Shown: positions 60,957 to 64,000 of the stretch, piece by piece | Position numbering within the stretch: the first letter of the stretch is position 1 | Layout of the letters: each line of letters begins with the position of its first letter | Assembly (NCBI GenBank): GCA_018287875.1 | Contig: JAGVVL010000009.1 | Span: 1,736,001 to 1,800,000 of the forward strand | DNA length: 64,000 nucleotides | DNA from: Nigrospora sphaerica | Taxonomy: Eukaryota > Ascomycota > Sordariomycetes > Amphisphaeriales > Apiosporaceae | Reading direction: 5' to 3' | The notes under the pieces: generated by a model | What the model saw: the letters and a program-made list of their open reading frames with translations, nothing else | Database searches by the model: none | What the model was told of the DNA's origin: nothing | Position numbers and translations under genes: made by a program

Positions 60957-63478
60957 ATGCCCCGCCGCGCATTCAATCCCGCAAATGGGGTCCAATCGCT
61001 GCAGGCGCTCCAGAGGGCCGTCAACCTGGCCATGTTCATGACCCCCACGGTGATACACTTCCAGGGCGAGGCCACCGGCGACGGGACGAGGGACATCTAT
61101 CTCAGCGCCTCCATCCAGAAGCATCTCAGAAAGCTGTTCGACTACCTCCGACAAACCGATGCGCAACTGTCGCGACAGAAATTCGCCGATTTCCTGGTCC
61201 ACAACCAAGGCGAGACGTCGCCCGTCCTCGAGAAGGACTCGTACAAGTTCGAGGAGTTCCTGGAGGCGTGGTGGCTGTTGTTTGGCCTCGAGGCGGAGAA
61301 GCCCAGTCTTGCTTCGGATAAGGACCTGACCAAGCCGCTCAGCAACTACTTCATCAGCAGCAGCCACAACACCTACCTCTCGGGCACCCAGCTCGCGGGC
61401 AGGAGCAGCGCCGAGGCCTACAAGAGAGTCCTCCGCCGCGGATGCCGCTGTATCGAGATCGACGTATGGGACGGCGACTCGCCGAGCTCGACCCCGGACC
61501 ACCCTCTCCGACCAGAACATGCGCGGCATCTGTCGGGCAGTAGCTTGCATAGCGCCGCCGCCACCCTAAGGGACACGGTCGAGGAAAAGCTGGAGCAGGC
61601 TAGCAGATTGTTCTTGGGCGGCAGGAGCAGGCGGGGCAGCCGGAATCCCAGTCGGCCCCCAAGCTTCTGCAGGTCCGAGGTTGCCCCTTCGGTCTTTGGG
61701 CGCGAGAGCGCCGCCTCGCTCGATCCCTCCAGCCTCTTCGAAAGGTTAGAGAGGACGTCTTCGCGGTCCACGTCGAGGCACTCTCTTCGGGTCCACGAGC
61801 CCATTGTCATGCACGGCTACACTTTCACCTCGCCCGTGGGCTTCCGAGAGGTGTGCCAGGCCGTTCGCGAAAGTGCTTTTGAGACCACGAACCTGCCCAT
61901 CATTGTGAGCTTGGAGGTCCACGCGGACCTCGAGCAGCAAGACCTCATGGTCCAGATCATGAAGGAAGAATGGGCGGGCCTGCTGGTGGAGCGGCCCTTC
62001 GAGTCGTGTCCTCTGGACCGGATGCCGAGGCTGGAGGAGCTCCTGAACAAGATCCTCGTCAAGGTCAAACGGGCAACTCTCAAACCAGAGTCCTCGGCGA
62101 CCATGTCCAGTCTGGCCCCCGTTCCAACGATCGAAGACGACGGGTCTGGGTCCGAGGATGAGCGAAGCAGCTCATCGAGCATCAAAAAAGCCAAAACGCT
62201 AATTGGGGACAACCTTAGCTCGCTTGGCATCTACACCCACAGTGAGCATTTCAAGAGTTTCGAATCGCACGCGGCCAAAACACCGTCACATATCTTCTCC
62301 ATCAGCGAGACGAGGATCCTAGAGCTGCACACCACCAAGCAACAGGAGCTCTTTGCCCACAACCGGGACTATTTTATGCGGGCCTTCCCCCGGGGACTGC
62401 GGTTCGACTCGTCCAACTTAGACCCGTCCCTGTACTGGCGCAAGGGAGTCCAGATGGTCGCCCTGAACTGGCAGTCCACGGACGAGGCCATGATGCTCAA
62501 CGAGGCCATGTTCTCGGGTGAGAACGGGTGGGTACTGAAGCCGCCAGGCTACCTCAGTGGTGACCACGGCACCTCCCAGGCCGATGCCATTCCTCACCGC
62601 ACGCTCACGTTGCGCATCGCTGTGCTCGCCGGCCAGCACATCCCCCTGCCTGAGGGCGCCGACAGCACAAGGTCGTTCCGGCCCTTTGTCAAATGCGAAC
62701 TACACGTCGAGAAGCACGAGGAACGGTCCGGCGGGCCGATGGAGGGTAACGGCCGCCCTCTGGACGATTTCAAGCAGAAGACGGTGGCGGGTAAAACAGA
62801 CCACCCTGACTTTGGCGCGCATAAGAACTTGCTGGAGTTTGTGGGCGTGCCCAAGGTTGTGGAACAACTCAGTTTTGTAAGGTAAGAGTTTCTACTTTTT
62901 CACTGGTCGGCCGTCGGCGTGCGCCTCGCGGTGACGCCGGCGCCCTTGTCAGGAGTAAGCTGTCAACGCTTTCCCGCATTTCCCGCAATTCGTCCGAACC
63001 ACCGGGACCTTGGCGTTACAGCGGCGGGCCTGCTATCATCTGCTGTACGCTTCAAGGCGAGAAGCAGCCGAGTTGGCATGCGCACCCAGCCGTCGAGTGA
63101 CAGGGTGACACCAGAACGGGACACCAAAAGCGACAGCCGGGCGGGCAGCGGCCGGCATGCGGGACGGCGAGTGGCTCGCAGTGCCTAACCGCTTGATCCT
63201 TTCTCTCCTTCCGCCCCCGGATCCGAGGTTTCCTCGCCCGCGGCGGGCTTCATCCCACGAACATGCTCGCTGACGTGCCTCCTCGTTATAGGTTCAAGAT
63301 TGAGGATGCCGCCCCCCGGCTCGCCATTAGCCGCGACCCTTTCGCGTGCTGGGCCTGCATCCGCCTAGATCGCCTGAGGCCAGGCTACCGCTTCATCCAC
63401 CTCAAGGACCCCAAGGGGAACCCGACCCGCGGCGTGCTCCTGGTCCGTATCGAGAAGGAGCTGCACGGAGCCGTGTAG
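60957..63478 (+). CDS. Phosphoinositide-specific phospholipase C (delta-type)
   Basis: Hydrolyses PIP2 to IP3 and diacylglycerol. Exons 60957-62881 and 63292-63478 give 703 residues. An EF-hand-like N-terminal region ([20 protein letters not shown] ... [12 protein letters not shown]) precedes the X box, with catalytic His137 ([13 protein letters not shown]) and His286 (MHGYTF). The X box is interrupted by an Arg/Ser-rich insert of about 100 residues. The Y box follows an acidic Ser-rich linker ([13 protein letters not shown]) and includes [19 protein letters not shown] and [19 protein letters not shown]. The C-terminal C2 domain spans the intron: [17 protein letters not shown] ... [17 protein letters not shown]. 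The 410-nt intron is long for this genome; a skipped mini-exon cannot be excluded but the frame joins without one. An upstream coding exon is possible. No PH domain is seen. Confidence 0.9.
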
Positions 63479-64000
63479 CCGATATAGACGGACCGGAACT
63501 CGGGCGGGTGTAATGTTACCATCCGCGGGTTCTCATGGGCCACGGCCGGATGAGCTTCGCCGCGGCAGTCTCGCCCCGCCGATGCCATCCGCAGCCGCCC
63601 ATTTCCCTTTTTCTTTGGCGTCGTTTTGTACGCCTACTGGCCTTGTTGTACCACGGGAGTTTAGGGTGTTTTACAAACGGATCAGCGGGCAACCGGCGCA
63701 AACTCGAGTAGGGATTATATCATATGGGAAGCTGTGCTGTAACTTACGCGCGAGAATGGCTATTGGTCGTTCGCATGCACTTCTTCAAAGACCCTGCCCG
63801 ATTCCATGTGACATATTCGCGTTGGTGACCTACTTTGGTTTGGTTCCTCTGCCAAGGGGGGGTGACATTGTGGCGTGTCGGCCGTCCGCGGCTGTCGCAT
63901 GTGCCGCCGAAGCGACTGGCGGCATCCCCGGCCCCTTGAAGCGCATGCCCTTCCGGGAGACCCTTGGCCGGCCGCCATCGCGAATTGGGTCTTGACAGCC
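63479..64000. other. Downstream of PLC
   Basis: PLC 3' UTR and intergenic sequence to the window edge; no gene recognised. Confidence 0.5.

Overview
The window is nuclear DNA of a filamentous ascomycete (Pezizomycotina, most likely Sordariomycetes). The evidence is: GC-rich coding sequence; short introns (about 50-140 nt) with CTGAC/CTAAC branch sites; a tRNA gene with a short intron beside the anticodon; long C/T-rich leaders before start codons; and fungal-type protein families (NCS1 permease, GT90/CAP10-like glycosyltransferase, GH79 glucuronidase, large hybrid histidine kinase). I cannot fix genus or species. All splice models are mine, built from reading-frame continuity, splice signals and remembered family sequence; nothing was aligned.

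Layout. 1-6.4 kb: 3' part of saccharopine dehydrogenase LYS1 (+), peroxin PEX13 (+), an NCS1 purine-cytosine permease (-). 6.4-13.9 kb: gene-poor tract holding one two-exon gene for a small secreted cysteine-containing protein (11109-11351). 13.9-20.8 kb: isochorismatase-fold hydrolase (-), an intron-containing tRNA (-), mitochondrial ribosome recycling factor (+), an RGG-rich probable mitochondrial protein (-), succinate-semialdehyde dehydrogenase (-). 20.8-26 kb: a short AT-rich relic with direct repeats, a secreted GH79 enzyme (+), a four-TM MARVEL-like protein (-). 26-31 kb: gene-poor. 31.2-39.9 kb: hybrid histidine kinase (+) and multi-TM GT90 glycosyltransferase (+). 40.8-53.1 kb: PKA-type catalytic subunit (-), GRAM/TBC/EF-hand Rab-GAP (+), a 1002-residue low-complexity protein with an N-myristoylation motif (-). 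53-61 kb: gene-poor, with several intron-like signals but no convincing ORFs. 61-63.5 kb: phosphoinositide phospholipase C (+).

There is no obvious biosynthetic cluster. The genes are mostly housekeeping (lysine synthesis, peroxisome import, GABA shunt, mitochondrial translation) and signalling (two-component kinase, PKA, PLC, Rab-GAP), with a few surface or secreted functions (GH79, GT90, MARVEL, small secreted protein). The strongest lead for something undescribed is the 60-residue secreted peptide at 11109-11351, alone in a gene desert and too short for an ORF-length filter. Other points of note are an in-frame intron inside the histidine kinase receiver domain, a GC-AG intron, and two introns sharing the rare 5' splice site GTCCGT.
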